Shown: piece after piece, positions 18,429-26,658 of the stretch
Position numbering within the stretch: the stretch's first letter is position 1
Layout of the letters: each line of letters begins with the position of its first letter
Assembly: GCF_002899715.1 (NCBI RefSeq)
Contig: NZ_PPEK01000001.1
Location: 372,001-436,000 of the forward strand
Direction: 5' to 3'
Length of the DNA: 64,000 bases
Source: Enteroscipio rubneri
GTDB taxonomy: Bacteria > Actinomycetota > Coriobacteriia > Coriobacteriales > Eggerthellaceae
Notes under the pieces: model-generated
What the model was told of the DNA's origin: nothing
The model's database searches: none
Seen by the model: the letters and a program-made list of their open reading frames with translations, nothing else
Position numbers and translations under genes: made by a program

Positions 18429-20432
18429 CTAGATCGAAGACGCCACGGCTTCGTCGTCGGGAAGATCCGCCGCATGCTCGGCCCGCTCGAGCTTCGAGGG
18501 TCCGTCGGGGCCCCCATCCTGCGCAAGCGCCTCCTCGCCGCGCTCGGCCAGGTACTGCTCCATGGAGTAGAGGGTGATGTCGGAGCGGTTGATCACGCCC
18601 ACGATATGCCCTTCGTCCAGCACGGCGACTTTCTTCAGATGGTTGTCGCCCAGTACGCGACACACTTCGGGCAGATCGGCGTGCACATCCACGCCGATGA
18701 CGCCTTTCGTGGCGATGGAACGAACGTCCATCTGCATGAGGTTGTCCAGCTTGCGGGCGAAGTCCTTGTTATCCGCATCGGCGTCCACCGTCTGCATGAT
18801 CATGACCACGGGGTCCATGAGCATCTGCGAGCGCTTCGACAGGTAGCGCAAGATGTCGCCGTCGGAGACGAATCCCACGGCTTCTCCAGCTGCGTTCACC
18901 AGCGGAGCGGCGCTGATGTGCTTGTCCACCAGAAGTTTCATAGCCTCGGCCACGGTTGCGTGCGCCGGAAGGGTGTACACGTCGCGCTTCATGATGGATT
19001 CGAGCACCGTTCGACGCGAATTATCCTTGTCCTTGAGCGCGGACTCTCCGGGGCGATCCTTCACGAGCGCAATCACCATGATAAGGCCGATGAGGCAGAG
19101 CATGCCTGCGAGTCCGAACGCAACATCGATGCCGAATATGCTTGCCAGCGTGCCGTCCGTTCCCGCCGATGTGCTCATGTTCGTGGCGATGGTGGAGGCT
19201 GACACGAGGATAGCCGTGCCAAGCGAGCCCGCTACCTGGCGGAACGTGTTGTTCACCGACGTGCCGTGGTTCACCAGCTCGTTGTCGAGCGCGTTCATGC
19301 CCCAGGTGGTGATGGGCATGTTCACCAGCGAAAGCGAGAACAGGCGCACCGTATAGAGCAGCGTGATGGTGATGAGCCCGGTTTCAGGACCCAGAAACGC
19401 GAACGCGAACGTGGTGATGGTGAGCACGCTCATGCCGATGAGGCTGAGGGTACGGGGCCCGTGCCGGTCGAACAGACGGCCGGCAATGGGACCCATGACG
19501 CCCATGATGATGGCGCCGGGCAGTAGCACGAGACCCGATATGGTGGCTGTGTAACCCAACAGCGACTGCAGGTAAATGGGCACGAGGATACCGGCCGCCA
19601 GGAGCGCTCCCTGCACGAGCATGCCGATGATGGTGGAAACGAGGAATTTGCGGTTCGCAAGCACGCGCACCTCGAGCATGGGATGCTCCATCTTCAGCTG
19701 ACGGCGGAAGAACAGCACGAGGGCAACCACGCCCACAACCGTGCCGACGGCCGCATCGATGCTCAGGCCGTACGAGCCGATGGTCGAAAGGCCATACAGT
19801 AGTCCGCCGAAGCCAAGGGTGGAGAGAATGACGGAGGGCACGTCGAGCGTGACGTCCTTGTTTGTCTCGCCGCCGCGCTTGAGCACGAAAACGGCCACGA
19901 CTACAACGATGATCGAGAGCGCGGTGATGATGTAGAACATGTCGTGCCAGGTGGCGCGATCGATGATGATACCAGCCGCCGTGGGACCGATAGCGGGACC
20001 GAAAGCGATGACGATGCCGAACAGCCCCATGGCCGTTCCCCGCTTGTCCACCGGGAACGTCCACATGAGCACAGTCATGACGAGCGGCATGAGAATCCCC
20101 GCGCCCGCAGCCTGCACGAGGCGGCCTATCAGCAGCACGGCGAAATTGGGCCCCCAGCCTGCCAGCGCGCTGCCCACAGTGAACACGCCCATGGACACGA
20201 GGAACAGCCGTCGCGTGGTGAACCGGTCGGTGAGGAACGCCGTGATGGGGATCATGATGGCGTTCACCAGGGTGAAACCCGTGGTCAGCCATTGAGCCGT
20301 GGCGGCGTCGACGTTCATCTCGGCCATGACCGAAGGGATGACAGGAGCGACGACGGTCTGGTTCAAGACGGTAACGAACGTGCCGAACACGAGCACTGCC
20401 AACGTGACGATCTGCTTGCGCGATAAACCCAT
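18429..20432 (-). CDS. DHA2-family MFS transporter with C-terminal CBS pair
   Basis: A 667-residue fusion. Residues about 1-465 form a 14-helix DHA2 drug/proton antiporter with motif A-like LTDRFTTRR and the helix-5 pattern AFGPAIGPTAAGIII. Residues about 473-628 are two CBS domains (segments SIMKRDVYTLPAHATVAEAM and KVAVLDEGHIVGVINRSDI), followed by an acidic tail. CBS pairs bind adenine nucleotides or S-adenosyl compounds and gate some channels and transporters, so pump activity may be linked to energy status. The ATG at 20432 has AAGGAA upstream; an extension to a TTG at 20504 is less likely. Divergent TetR gene next door is the probable regulator. Confidence 0.88.
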   Translation of the reverse strand: MGLSRKQIVTLAVLVFGTFVTVLNQTVVAPVIPSVMAEMNVDAATAQWLTTGFTLVNAIMIPITAFLTDRFTTRRLFLVSMGVFTVGSALAGWGPNFAVLLIGRLVQAAGAGILMPLVMTVLMWTFPVDKRGTAMGLFGIVIAFGPAIGPTAAGIIIDRATWHDMFYIITALSIIVVVVAVFVLKRGGETNKDVTLDVPSVILSTLGFGGLLYGLSTIGSYGLSIDAAVGTVVGVVALVLFFRRQLKMEHPMLEVRVLANRKFLVSTIIGMLVQGALLAAGILVPIYLQSLLGYTATISGLVLLPGAIIMGVMGPIAGRLFDRHGPRTLSLIGMSVLTITTFAFAFLGPETGLITITLLYTVRLFSLSLVNMPITTWGMNALDNELVNHGTSVNNTFRQVAGSLGTAILVSASTIATNMSTSAGTDGTLASIFGIDVAFGLAGMLCLIGLIMVIALVKDRPGESALKDKDNSRRTVLESIMKRDVYTLPAHATVAEAMKLLVDKHISAAPLVNAAGEAVGFVSDGDILRYLSKRSQMLMDPVVMIMQTVDADADNKDFARKLDNLMQMDVRSIATKGVIGVDVHADLPEVCRVLGDNHLKKVAVLDEGHIVGVINRSDITLYSMEQYLAERGEEALAQDGGPDGPSKLERAEHAADLPDDEAVASSI

Positions 20433-20529
20433 ATGCAGGTTCCTTCCAAAAGTGCTGCGAACAAAAACGCCTTCGAAGGGAGCTTGACGCAAACCCGACT
20501 TCAAAGACGTCCGTTTTCGTGCGGATGAA

Positions 20530-20564
20530 TCGATTTACACTCAGTATAAATATATATTCGGTAG
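20530..20564. promoter_or_regulatory. AT-rich divergent promoter region
   Basis: Between the pump and TetR genes the otherwise GC-rich sequence changes to TTTACACTCAGTATAAATAT and on to a TATATT run. TATACT can be read on the minus strand (complement of 20542-20548 region) as a -10 for the pump. A TetR operator is expected here but no clean palindrome could be assigned by eye. Confidence 0.4.
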
Positions 20565-21281
20565 ATGAAAAGTCCTGCAGGAAAAAGCTGTGGTACCCTG
20601 CACGGAAACGGCACATCGGCAGCGATGGAAGGTGCGCGCAACGTGGAACAGGCACAGCCTTCGGCGGAAGGTCTTCGGTATCGCAAAAAGCTCAAGGCGC
20701 GGCTCGCAGTGGAGCGGGCTGCGCTGGAACTGGTCATCGAACGGGGCTTCGACGGCGTGACGGTGGAGGACATCTGCGCCCGCGCTGAGATTTCCAAGAA
20801 GACGTTCTTCAACTACTTCTCGTCAAAAGCGGCTGCCGTCATGGGCCGCATGGATTCGTTTCCTGACGACGGGCGCCTGGCCGAGATCCTCGAGGAGCAC
20901 GACGAAGCGTGCTACCTCGACGTGCTCGTAGGCGTAGTTGGCACGAGCTTCGCGTCGGGCGTGGACGAGAGCATCGTCAATCTACGCCGCGAGGCCCTTC
21001 GTTCTATGCCCCAGCTGTTCTTCCAAGGGCAGCGCGACCTGCTGGCTGTCCAGCACTCCATCGCCGCCGCGCTGCAAAGGTATCTCGTCGCGCATCCCGA
21101 GCGTCGCATGCTGGTCGGCCAGCCGGTCGAGGAGGAAGCGCTCGTGGCGTCATCCACGGCCATCGGTCTGGCGCGCACGCGCTCCATGCTGCACGTGTGC
21201 GGCGATGCAGAGCCCTCGGCGGCCGAAACTCGCAGTCTTATCGTCACGTACCTTTCTGCGGGGGATGCCGCTTCGGGCTAA
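20565..21281 (+). CDS. TetR/AcrR-family regulator
   Basis: A 238-residue protein with the TetR helix-turn-helix at about 60-90, containing VTVEDICARAEISKKTFFNY. The C-terminal ligand-binding region is helical. The start is uncertain: 20565 and an in-frame ATG at 20625 are both possible and neither has a strong RBS. It is divergent from the DHA2-CBS pump, the usual arrangement of a local repressor and its efflux target. Confidence 0.85.
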   Translation: MKSPAGKSCGTLHGNGTSAAMEGARNVEQAQPSAEGLRYRKKLKARLAVERAALELVIERGFDGVTVEDICARAEISKKTFFNYFSSKAAAVMGRMDSFPDDGRLAEILEEHDEACYLDVLVGVVGTSFASGVDESIVNLRREALRSMPQLFFQGQRDLLAVQHSIAAALQRYLVAHPERRMLVGQPVEEEALVASSTAIGLARTRSMLHVCGDAEPSAAETRSLIVTYLSAGDAASG

Positions 21282-21582
21282 GACGCCCTTCGCGCGGAAA
21301 CCTCCTGCGTTTCGCCATGCTCGCTCGGCGTATCGAAACGACGGTTCCGGTTCGGATTCTCAGCCGGCAGGCGTCCCGCGACGCTAGCCGATTCCGGCGG
21401 CTCCTTGGGCATCGCGACTGCGCTCTCCTGGCAATGGCCGTGCTCGGCTTCGCCTGCGTTTTCGCTACTCATAACCGTAAGCGTGACTAACAAACGCGAA
21501 GAGCGGGCATCGCGTTGGCTGGCGCTCTGCGCTCCGCCTTGAGCGGCACGTTGCCTCCCGATACGCGATTTGGGCGTCGATT
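21282..21582. other. Non-coding stretch after the TetR gene
   Basis: About 300 nt without a supported gene; open frames here lack RBS, family motifs and coding-like composition. It leads into the inverted-repeat element at 21583-21744. Confidence 0.4.
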
Positions 21583-21744
21583 GTCACGAAAATCGCCGCT
21601 TTGAAGTGTTTTGAGTGCTTGAGGGAGCAATCGCGTACAAATATTCGAGCATGCGTCACGAGCGATCTGGGGTTTTACCTGCACCGAGCTACTGAATGCC
21701 GCCTTTCGAGTATGCGGATGCTTCACAGCGGCGATTTTTGTGAC
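21583..21744. repeat. 162-nt element closed by a 24-bp inverted repeat
   Basis: Arms 21583-21606 and 21721-21744 pair throughout apart from one T/C mismatch; one G opposite T would be a wobble pair in plus-strand RNA. The outer 18 nt on the left read GTCACGAAAATCGCCGCT. Inside, TTCGAGYATGCG occurs twice as a direct repeat (21644-21655, 21705-21716). No coding potential. In size and design it resembles the elements at 23029-23182 and 49207-49369 although its arms differ in sequence. Confidence 0.65.
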
Positions 21745-21827
21745 TTTGAAGCGGGCTTTCTTGTAACGAGCGCTGCGCCGAGCAAGAAGTCCCGGTGCGT
21801 CGTAGGAGGGCCAATGCAAAAAACTTC

Positions 21828-21858
21828 TTGACAGCTTCCCGCTCCGGTATGCTAAAGT
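21828..21858 (+). promoter_or_regulatory. Promoter of the T-box leader
   Basis: TTGACA at 21828-21833 is a perfect -35. The -10 lies in TATGCTAAAGT (21848-21858), where spacing allows TAAAGT or GCTAAA, neither ideal. The leader begins directly downstream. Confidence 0.6.
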
Positions 21859-21864
21859 ATGCGC

Positions 21865-22170
21865 CACAACTTAATAGCTGAAACCGATGAGGCGAAAGTC
21901 AAGCCATCATGAGCACTCACAGAGAGCGGGCGCAGCTGGGATTCCCGCAGTAAGCTGGATGGTAAATGGTTCGCCGAGGGAAAGGGGAAAGGAAGGCATG
22001 GCGCGCACGGGGCCGAGCCGACCGAGTATCTGGACCGTGAGCCTGCGTTAAGGGCAGAACATGTGTTGGCATGTTCGTGAGAGGGTTCTGCATCGCAGAG
22101 CCAATAAAGGTGGCACCGCAGGTTACAACACCTGTCCTTTATCTCAAAGGACAGGTGTTTTTTATTGCGG
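21865..22170 (+). ncRNA. T-box riboswitch, probably tRNA-Trp specific
   Basis: Stem I carries AGAGAGCGGG in its upper part. Its lower helix is formed by GGCGAA (21891-21896) and UUCGCC (21970-21975). The specifier loop on the 3' side reads UAAAUGG (21963-21969), allowing UGG (Trp) or AUG (Met). The T-box itself reads GGTGGCACCGC at 22109-22119; its variable base after UGG is C, which would pair with a discriminator G73, the base found in bacterial tRNA-Trp and not in elongator tRNA-Met. A perfect terminator follows. Uncharged tRNA binding should stabilise the antiterminator and switch on the TrpP-type transporter genes downstream. Confidence 0.92.
22127..22163 (+). terminator. T-box-controlled terminator
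   Basis: Arms 22127-22140 and 22146-22159 pair perfectly over 14 bp with the loop ATCTC, followed by a run of six T (22158-22163). It lies immediately after the T-box sequence, as expected for the attenuator of a T-box leader. Confidence 0.93.
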
Positions 22171-22310
22171 CGCAAAACGGCGGCGAAAGCCGCGCATACC
22201 TTGAAGGCGAAGCGAGAAGGTTCCTCATCCGCGAAGTTCGTGCCGGCAAACCAGACGCCCCGGGAGGGGCAATGACCGGCGGGAACTCCGCCAAGAAAGG
22301 ATTGAGGAAC

Positions 22311-22943
22311 ATGGAACAGCAGATCAAGCGCGAGGTTGCAACGCAAACGGCAGCGGCGACGACGGGCGAGGCGGCCGCCCCGCGCAAACGCGACGTGGCA
22401 GCGGCGCCCAAGAAGGCGGGGCTTTCCACGCAGGATCTCATTCTCATCGCCGTGCTGCTTGCGGCCGGGGCGGTGCTCAAGCTGACGGTGGGCTCGCTGC
22501 TCTCGTCGATGGGCATGAAGCCGAACTTCATCATCGCCATGTACTGCCTGGCCATCATCCTGACGAAGCCGAAGCTGGGCCAAGCGCTGATCATCGGTCT
22601 GTTGGCGGGGCTTATCTGCCAGATTCCCCTGCTCAACGCCACACCGCTTTTGAACATTCCCTCCGAGGTTCTCGGTGCGCTCGCCTGCGGCCTGCTCATC
22701 AAGGTGCCGATGCGCATCGGCGGCAAGTTCGACCTCAACCCGCTCGTCAACACGTTCATCTCCACGGTGGTGTCGGGCGGAACCTTCGCGCTGCTGTCCG
22801 TCTACATCAACGTCGTGTCCACAGGCGGCGACGTCATGGTGGCATTGGCGACGTACGCGGCCATCGTCTTCGGCACGGCCACATTCAACTGCATCCTCGT
22901 GCAGGTTCTGGCCATGCCGCTGAAGAAGGTTCTCAAGCGCTAG
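22311..22943 (+). CDS. trpP: TrpP-family ECF S component, tryptophan uptake
   Basis: A 210-residue protein: a charged leader of about 40 residues, then about six membrane helices. The segment MKPNFIIAMYCLAIILTKPK followed by IGLLAGLICQIP and a NIPSE motif resembles Bacillus TrpP around its MKPD and IGIVTGI segments. TrpP proteins import tryptophan. The gene lies behind the T-box and ahead of two ATPases and a T component, giving a full dedicated ECF transporter. The start at 22311 (GAGGAAC upstream) is preferred; ATG at 22272, behind GGGAGGGG, would add 13 residues. Confidence 0.82.
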   Translation: MEQQIKREVATQTAAATTGEAAAPRKRDVAAAPKKAGLSTQDLILIAVLLAAGAVLKLTVGSLLSSMGMKPNFIIAMYCLAIILTKPKLGQALIIGLLAGLICQIPLLNATPLLNIPSEVLGALACGLLIKVPMRIGGKFDLNPLVNTFISTVVSGGTFALLSVYINVVSTGGDVMVALATYAAIVFGTATFNCILVQVLAMPLKKVLKR

Positions 22944-22953
22944 CGCATCGTGC

Positions 22954-22977
22954 TCCGGCGGCAAGGAGGCCGCCGGA
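22954..22977. terminator. GC-rich hairpin after the S-component gene
   Basis: TCCGGCGGC and GCCGCCGGA pair over 9 bp with loop AAGGAG, 10 nt past the stop. No T-tract follows, so it may be a partial terminator or an mRNA-stabilising hairpin that lets the S component be made in excess. Confidence 0.4.
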
Positions 22978-23028
22978 ACCGCCTGACGCTGCGGGTGTGT
23001 GCAGGAATCGAGCGTGCTTCCCTTCGTA

Positions 23029-23182
23029 TTTGGCAGAGAATTGGAGGTATGTGAAATTCCGACGGCGGACGAAGGGCGCTCGTGGCATTTCAATTCCAGT
23101 GACCTGGGATTATGACAAGACGATTCCGCAATGCGCTGGTTGACTCCCGCCCGAAGTCACATACCCCGCATTCTCTGCCAAA
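23029..23182. repeat. 154-nt element closed by a 26-nt inverted repeat
   Basis: Arms 23029-23054 and 23157-23182 match at 23 of 26 positions; the outer 13 (TTTGGCAGAGAAT and its complement) and inner 7 are perfect. CCCTTCGT (23020-23027) can alternatively pair with ACGAAGGG (23069-23076), which would exclude the outer stem. After the element, a 17-nt unit starting GCGGGTCAACGGG is repeated (23214 and 23231). It splits the S component from the ATPase genes within the presumed operon. No coding potential is seen in this gap of about 400 nt. Confidence 0.6.
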
Positions 23183-23340
23183 AGAGCCCTCTGCGCGAGC
23201 GGGGGCGGGAGCCGCGGGTCAACGGGGGCAGCGGGTCAACGGGAGCTGCGGTGACAATGGGAGCACGTGGGCGACGGGAAGAAGCGATGAGCCGACAGGA
23301 AAGAAAAGCATCAGGTAGGAACCGACGAGGAAGACCCAAC

Positions 23341-24180
23341 ATGATCGAAATCTCGAACTTCTCATTCAAATACCGCGAAAGCGATCAGCCGGTGGTGAGC
23401 GGCATCGACCTCACCATCCCGGACGGCGCGTTCGTCGGCATCACCGGGGCCGCCGGCTCGGGCAAATCGACCCTGACCTACGCGCTGAACGGCATCATCC
23501 CGCATTGCTATCCGGGCGACTTCTACGGCTCCGTCGTCATCGACGGGCTCGACACCTGCGATGTTGTGCTCACCGACGTGTCGCAGGTGGTGGGCAGCGT
23601 GTGCCAAGACGTCGACAGCCAGTTCGTCACGTCGATCGTGGAGGACGAGGTGCTCTACGGCCTCGAGAACTTCGGCGTGCCGCGCGATGAGATCGAGGGC
23701 CGCGTGAGCCGGGCGCTGGCCGACATGGGCATCTCCGATTTGCGCGATCGCGTGATCTCGTCGCTGTCCGGCGGGCAGAAGCAGAAGGTGGCCATCGCGT
23801 CCATCCTGGCGCTCAACCCGCGAGTGCTCGTGCTGGACGAGCCCACCGCCGAGCTCGATCCGGCCAGCTCGCAAGCGGTGTTCGACCTGCTGGCGCGCTA
23901 TGCGCGCGAGCACGGCACCACCGTCGTGGTGGTGGAGCAGAAGATCGCGCTCTTGTCCCAGTACGCCGACCTGTTGGTCATCGTCGACGAGGGGCGCATC
24001 CGCTTCGCCGACGAGCCCGCGAAGGTGCTGGAGCATTCGGACGAGCTCAAGCGGATCGGCGTCAACTGCCCGCGCTCGACCACGCTCATGAACCGTCTGC
24101 GCGCCGAGGGCCTGTACGGCGGCGCGTCCGTCCGCAACGTGCGCGAAGCGCGCGAGGCATTGAAAGAGGTGCTCGCATGA
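23341..24180 (+). CDS. ECF transporter ATPase 1 (tryptophan system)
   Basis: A 279-residue ABC ATPase. Walker A is GAAGSGKSTL, the Q-loop region contains VCQDVDSQF, the signature is LSGGQKQK and Walker B LVLDEPTAELD. The VDSQF segment after the Q-loop is typical of EcfA subunits. The start at 23341 follows GAGGAAG. It overlaps the second ATPase gene by ATGA. It powers uptake together with 24177-25034 and the T component, presumably with the TrpP-type S component upstream. Confidence 0.92.
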   Translation: MIEISNFSFKYRESDQPVVSGIDLTIPDGAFVGITGAAGSGKSTLTYALNGIIPHCYPGDFYGSVVIDGLDTCDVVLTDVSQVVGSVCQDVDSQFVTSIVEDEVLYGLENFGVPRDEIEGRVSRALADMGISDLRDRVISSLSGGQKQKVAIASILALNPRVLVLDEPTAELDPASSQAVFDLLARYAREHGTTVVVVEQKIALLSQYADLLVIVDEGRIRFADEPAKVLEHSDELKRIGVNCPRSTTLMNRLRAEGLYGGASVRNVREAREALKEVLA

Positions 24181-25034
24181 TCGAGTTCGACGACGTGCAC
24201 GCGTCCTACGAGGCAACGCTGCCCATCTTGAAGGGCGTCAGCTTCACGATCCGCGACGGCGAGTTCGTCGCGTTCGTGGGCACGAACGGCGCGGGAAAGT
24301 CCACTACGATGCGCCTGGTGAACGGCTTGCTGAAGCCCGATGCCGGCCAGGTGCTCATCGACGGCGTTCCCACGACCGAGCTGCGCACGAGCGAGCTCGC
24401 GCGGCGCGTGGGCTTCCTGTTCCAGAATCCCGACAGCCAGATCTGCTGCAACACGGTGCGCGAGGAGCTGCTGTTCGGGTTCAAGGCGCTCGGACAGGCG
24501 GGTCCCGAGGCCGATGAGCGCGTGGACGCCATCATCGAGGAGTTCGGCTTCGATGCCGACGACGACCCGTTCCTGCTGAACCGCGGCGCGCGCCAGCTGC
24601 TGGCGCTGGCTTCCATCGTGGTGCTCGCGCCGCCGGTGGTGGTGCTCGACGAGCCCACCACCGGGCTCGACTACCGCGAATGCGCGAAGGTGATGGACAT
24701 CGTCCGGCGTATCCACGAGCGGGGCACAACGGTGATCATGGTCTGCCACGACATGGAGGTGGTGGCCGACTACGCGACACGCTGCATCGTGATGAGCGAC
24801 GGCACGGTGGTGGACGACGCCCCCACCTTCGACGTGCTGCGCAACCGCGACACGCTCGAGCGCGCCTCGCTCGTTCCGCCGCAGATCGTGGACCTGTCGT
24901 TTGAGCTGGCGCGCGATATGCCACAGCTCGCCGAGACGGCCGTCGCCCGCGCCAACACGGTGGACGAGATGCTGGCCGCCGTCGCCGAAGAGGCTCGAAC
25001 AACCCAGGATGTCGAAAGGAGCGTGTGCGCATGA
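24177..25034 (+). CDS. ECF transporter ATPase 2 with divergent signature motif
   Basis: A 285-residue ABC ATPase with Walker A GTNGAGKSTT, Q-loop region FLFQNPDSQICC and Walker B VVLDEPTTGLD. The signature reads LNRGARQLLALAS in place of LSGGQ, as in some asymmetric EcfA partners; in the heterodimer one composite ATP site may therefore be weak. The C-terminal 50 residues are helical and acidic. It overlaps both neighbours by ATGA, showing tight translational coupling. Confidence 0.9.
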   Translation: MIEFDDVHASYEATLPILKGVSFTIRDGEFVAFVGTNGAGKSTTMRLVNGLLKPDAGQVLIDGVPTTELRTSELARRVGFLFQNPDSQICCNTVREELLFGFKALGQAGPEADERVDAIIEEFGFDADDDPFLLNRGARQLLALASIVVLAPPVVVLDEPTTGLDYRECAKVMDIVRRIHERGTTVIMVCHDMEVVADYATRCIVMSDGTVVDDAPTFDVLRNRDTLERASLVPPQIVDLSFELARDMPQLAETAVARANTVDEMLAAVAEEARTTQDVERSVCA

Positions 25035-25801
25035 GCTCGTTTCTCGAATACGTGCCCGGCACCAGCCTGCTGCATCGCATGAACCCCGTGGCCAAGCTGG
25101 CGGCGGCCGCGTTGTTCGCCGTCGCGTGCTTCTGCTCGAGCAACCTCGTGTTCTTGGCTGTGCTGCTGGCGGTTGGGTTTGCGCTGGCCGCGACATGCGG
25201 CATGATGAGGCCCGCCATCGGCCTCGCGAAGGCGGTGTTCGCGTTCTCGCTGATCCTTGCCGTCGTCCAAATCCTCACGACGTCGAGCGGGGCGGTGCTG
25301 GTGGAGCTGCCGTGGGGCTACATCGGCACGGGCAGCCTGTTGGCGGCTCTCACCACGGTGGTGCGCCTCGTGGCCGCAGCCATCCCGCTGTTCCTCGTGT
25401 TCTACGTCACGAAGATGAACGACATCACGAACGCCGTGGTGAAGGTGCTGCACGTGCCGTACAAGTACGCGTTCACGTTCACGTCCACGATCCATTTCAT
25501 CCCCCTGTTCATGAACGACATGAAGGGCATCATGGAGGCGCAGACCGCGCGCGGCGTGGAGTTCGACGCGGGCGGCATCGTGCGGAAGGTGCGCCTGATG
25601 GTGCCGCTGTGCGTGCCGCTGCTCGTGTCGTCGGTCCGCAAGACCAACAGCGCCGCCATCGCCGCGGAGGTGCGCGGCTTCAACTTGCGCGGAGTGGCGA
25701 GCGGCTACAAGGAGTACCCGTTTGCGGGTTACGACGTGGCCGTGATGGCGGTCGCGATCGCGCTGGTCGCCTGCGCCGTAACGCTGGGGATCGTGCTGTA
25801 A
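25031..25801 (+). CDS. ECF transporter T component (tryptophan system)
   Basis: A 256-residue membrane protein with about five to six helices and the two coupling motifs of EcfT, TARGVEF and EVRGFNL, in the cytoplasmic loops. The start at 25031 gives an ATGA overlap with the preceding stop; a GTG at 25025 is the alternative. It completes an S-A-A-T set behind the T-box. No terminator is visible after its stop. Confidence 0.9.
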   Translation: MSSFLEYVPGTSLLHRMNPVAKLAAAALFAVACFCSSNLVFLAVLLAVGFALAATCGMMRPAIGLAKAVFAFSLILAVVQILTTSSGAVLVELPWGYIGTGSLLAALTTVVRLVAAAIPLFLVFYVTKMNDITNAVVKVLHVPYKYAFTFTSTIHFIPLFMNDMKGIMEAQTARGVEFDAGGIVRKVRLMVPLCVPLLVSSVRKTNSAAIAAEVRGFNLRGVASGYKEYPFAGYDVAVMAVAIALVACAVTLGIVL

Positions 25802-25807
25802 CGGCGG

Positions 25808-25921
25808 TCAGGCGTCCTTGCGGAGGTACACCATGTCTCGGAGCTGGATGCCGTCTTCGAACATAGGATGGTCGTAGTTGTCGATGGACCTTCTACTACT
25901 AATACGACGATATGTACAAGA
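25808..25921 (-). pseudogene. C-terminal remnant of a GNAT acetyltransferase
   Basis: The minus strand encodes about 36 codons ending DYDHP-like IDNYDHPMFEDGIQLRDMV and YLRKDA before a stop at 25808. The DMVYLRK ending resembles the C-terminus of GNAT acetyltransferases. No start or catalytic core is present; the sequence loses resemblance near 25912, where a different gene remnant on the plus strand begins. Confidence 0.45.
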
Positions 25922-26379
25922 TGCCCGACGCGGTGATCGACCGGAACCTGCCCAAGCAGCTGCCATCGTTTTTCCTGAGGTACTTCACGGGCGGGCAGAC
26001 GCCGGCGGGCCACGACCATGAGGTCACCCTCGCTCTGCGCGCGTTCCAGCCTATAATCAACCGATTGTGCCTGCTGTTGACGAATGCGTCGTCCTTGCTG
26101 GTTGCCCGACGGGTGAAGGGGGCTGTCATGGAGCTGTGGGCGGCCGAACTCGGTGTGGGCGCCGAAACTGCGCTCGCAGGCGACGCCCGCATCGTGCTTG
26201 AATGCGTGGCGAGCGGCATCCTCGGGCTCATGGCGTATCGGGCCGAAACGGGTATGCGCGTATCGGTCGAGGAGATCGCGAAAGCCCTGGCCCCTGCGCT
26301 GCCCGATGCGCTTGCGCCGATACTCAAGCGCGTCCTGGAAGCGGAGGCTGGATCCATATCGGAAGTCGTCCACGCCTGA
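25912..26379 (+). pseudogene. Remnant resembling the C-terminal half of a TetR regulator
   Basis: An open frame of 155 codons without an RBS. Its helical content (for example LLLTNASSLLVARRVKGAVM and LECVASGILGLMAYRAETG) resembles the ligand-binding half of TetR regulators, and no helix-turn-helix precedes it. Together with the adjoining acetyltransferase tail it looks like a deletion scar in which two genes lost their 5' parts. It could also be an unrelated small protein; function unknown. The following 280 nt to the next gene show only a TATACT hexamer at 26586. Confidence 0.4.
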
Positions 26380-26658
26380 CGCGCTGCCGCGCTCGCGCTC
26401 ATTGCGGCCCCCGTGGTGGGGACGATGCTGCTGCAAGAAGGGTGTGCCTGCGTCCGCGGTGGAAGCCTTTTGCCGGGATCGTCGCTTGTCGGCGGATGCC
26501 CTCCAATTGCGCTGCCTTCCCTGCCCGGATCGTAACGGTTCGTCGGCCGGTGGATTGCCGGCCCTCTTCTCGCGGACTTGGAGGCTATACTGGAAGCTCC
26601 AAGGGCAAGCCAGCGGGCACATGGCGCACGCGGCGCCCAACGGCGAAGGAGGCTTACG

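Noticed and set aside
23214-23246. Two direct copies of GCGGGTCAACGGG as a possible CRISPR or iteron array
   Set aside because: Only two units with 17-nt spacing; no array and no cas or replication genes.
23131-23340. N-terminal extension of the first tryptophan-system ATPase
   Set aside because: It would cross one arm of the inverted repeat; ABC homology and the RBS both point to a start at 23341.
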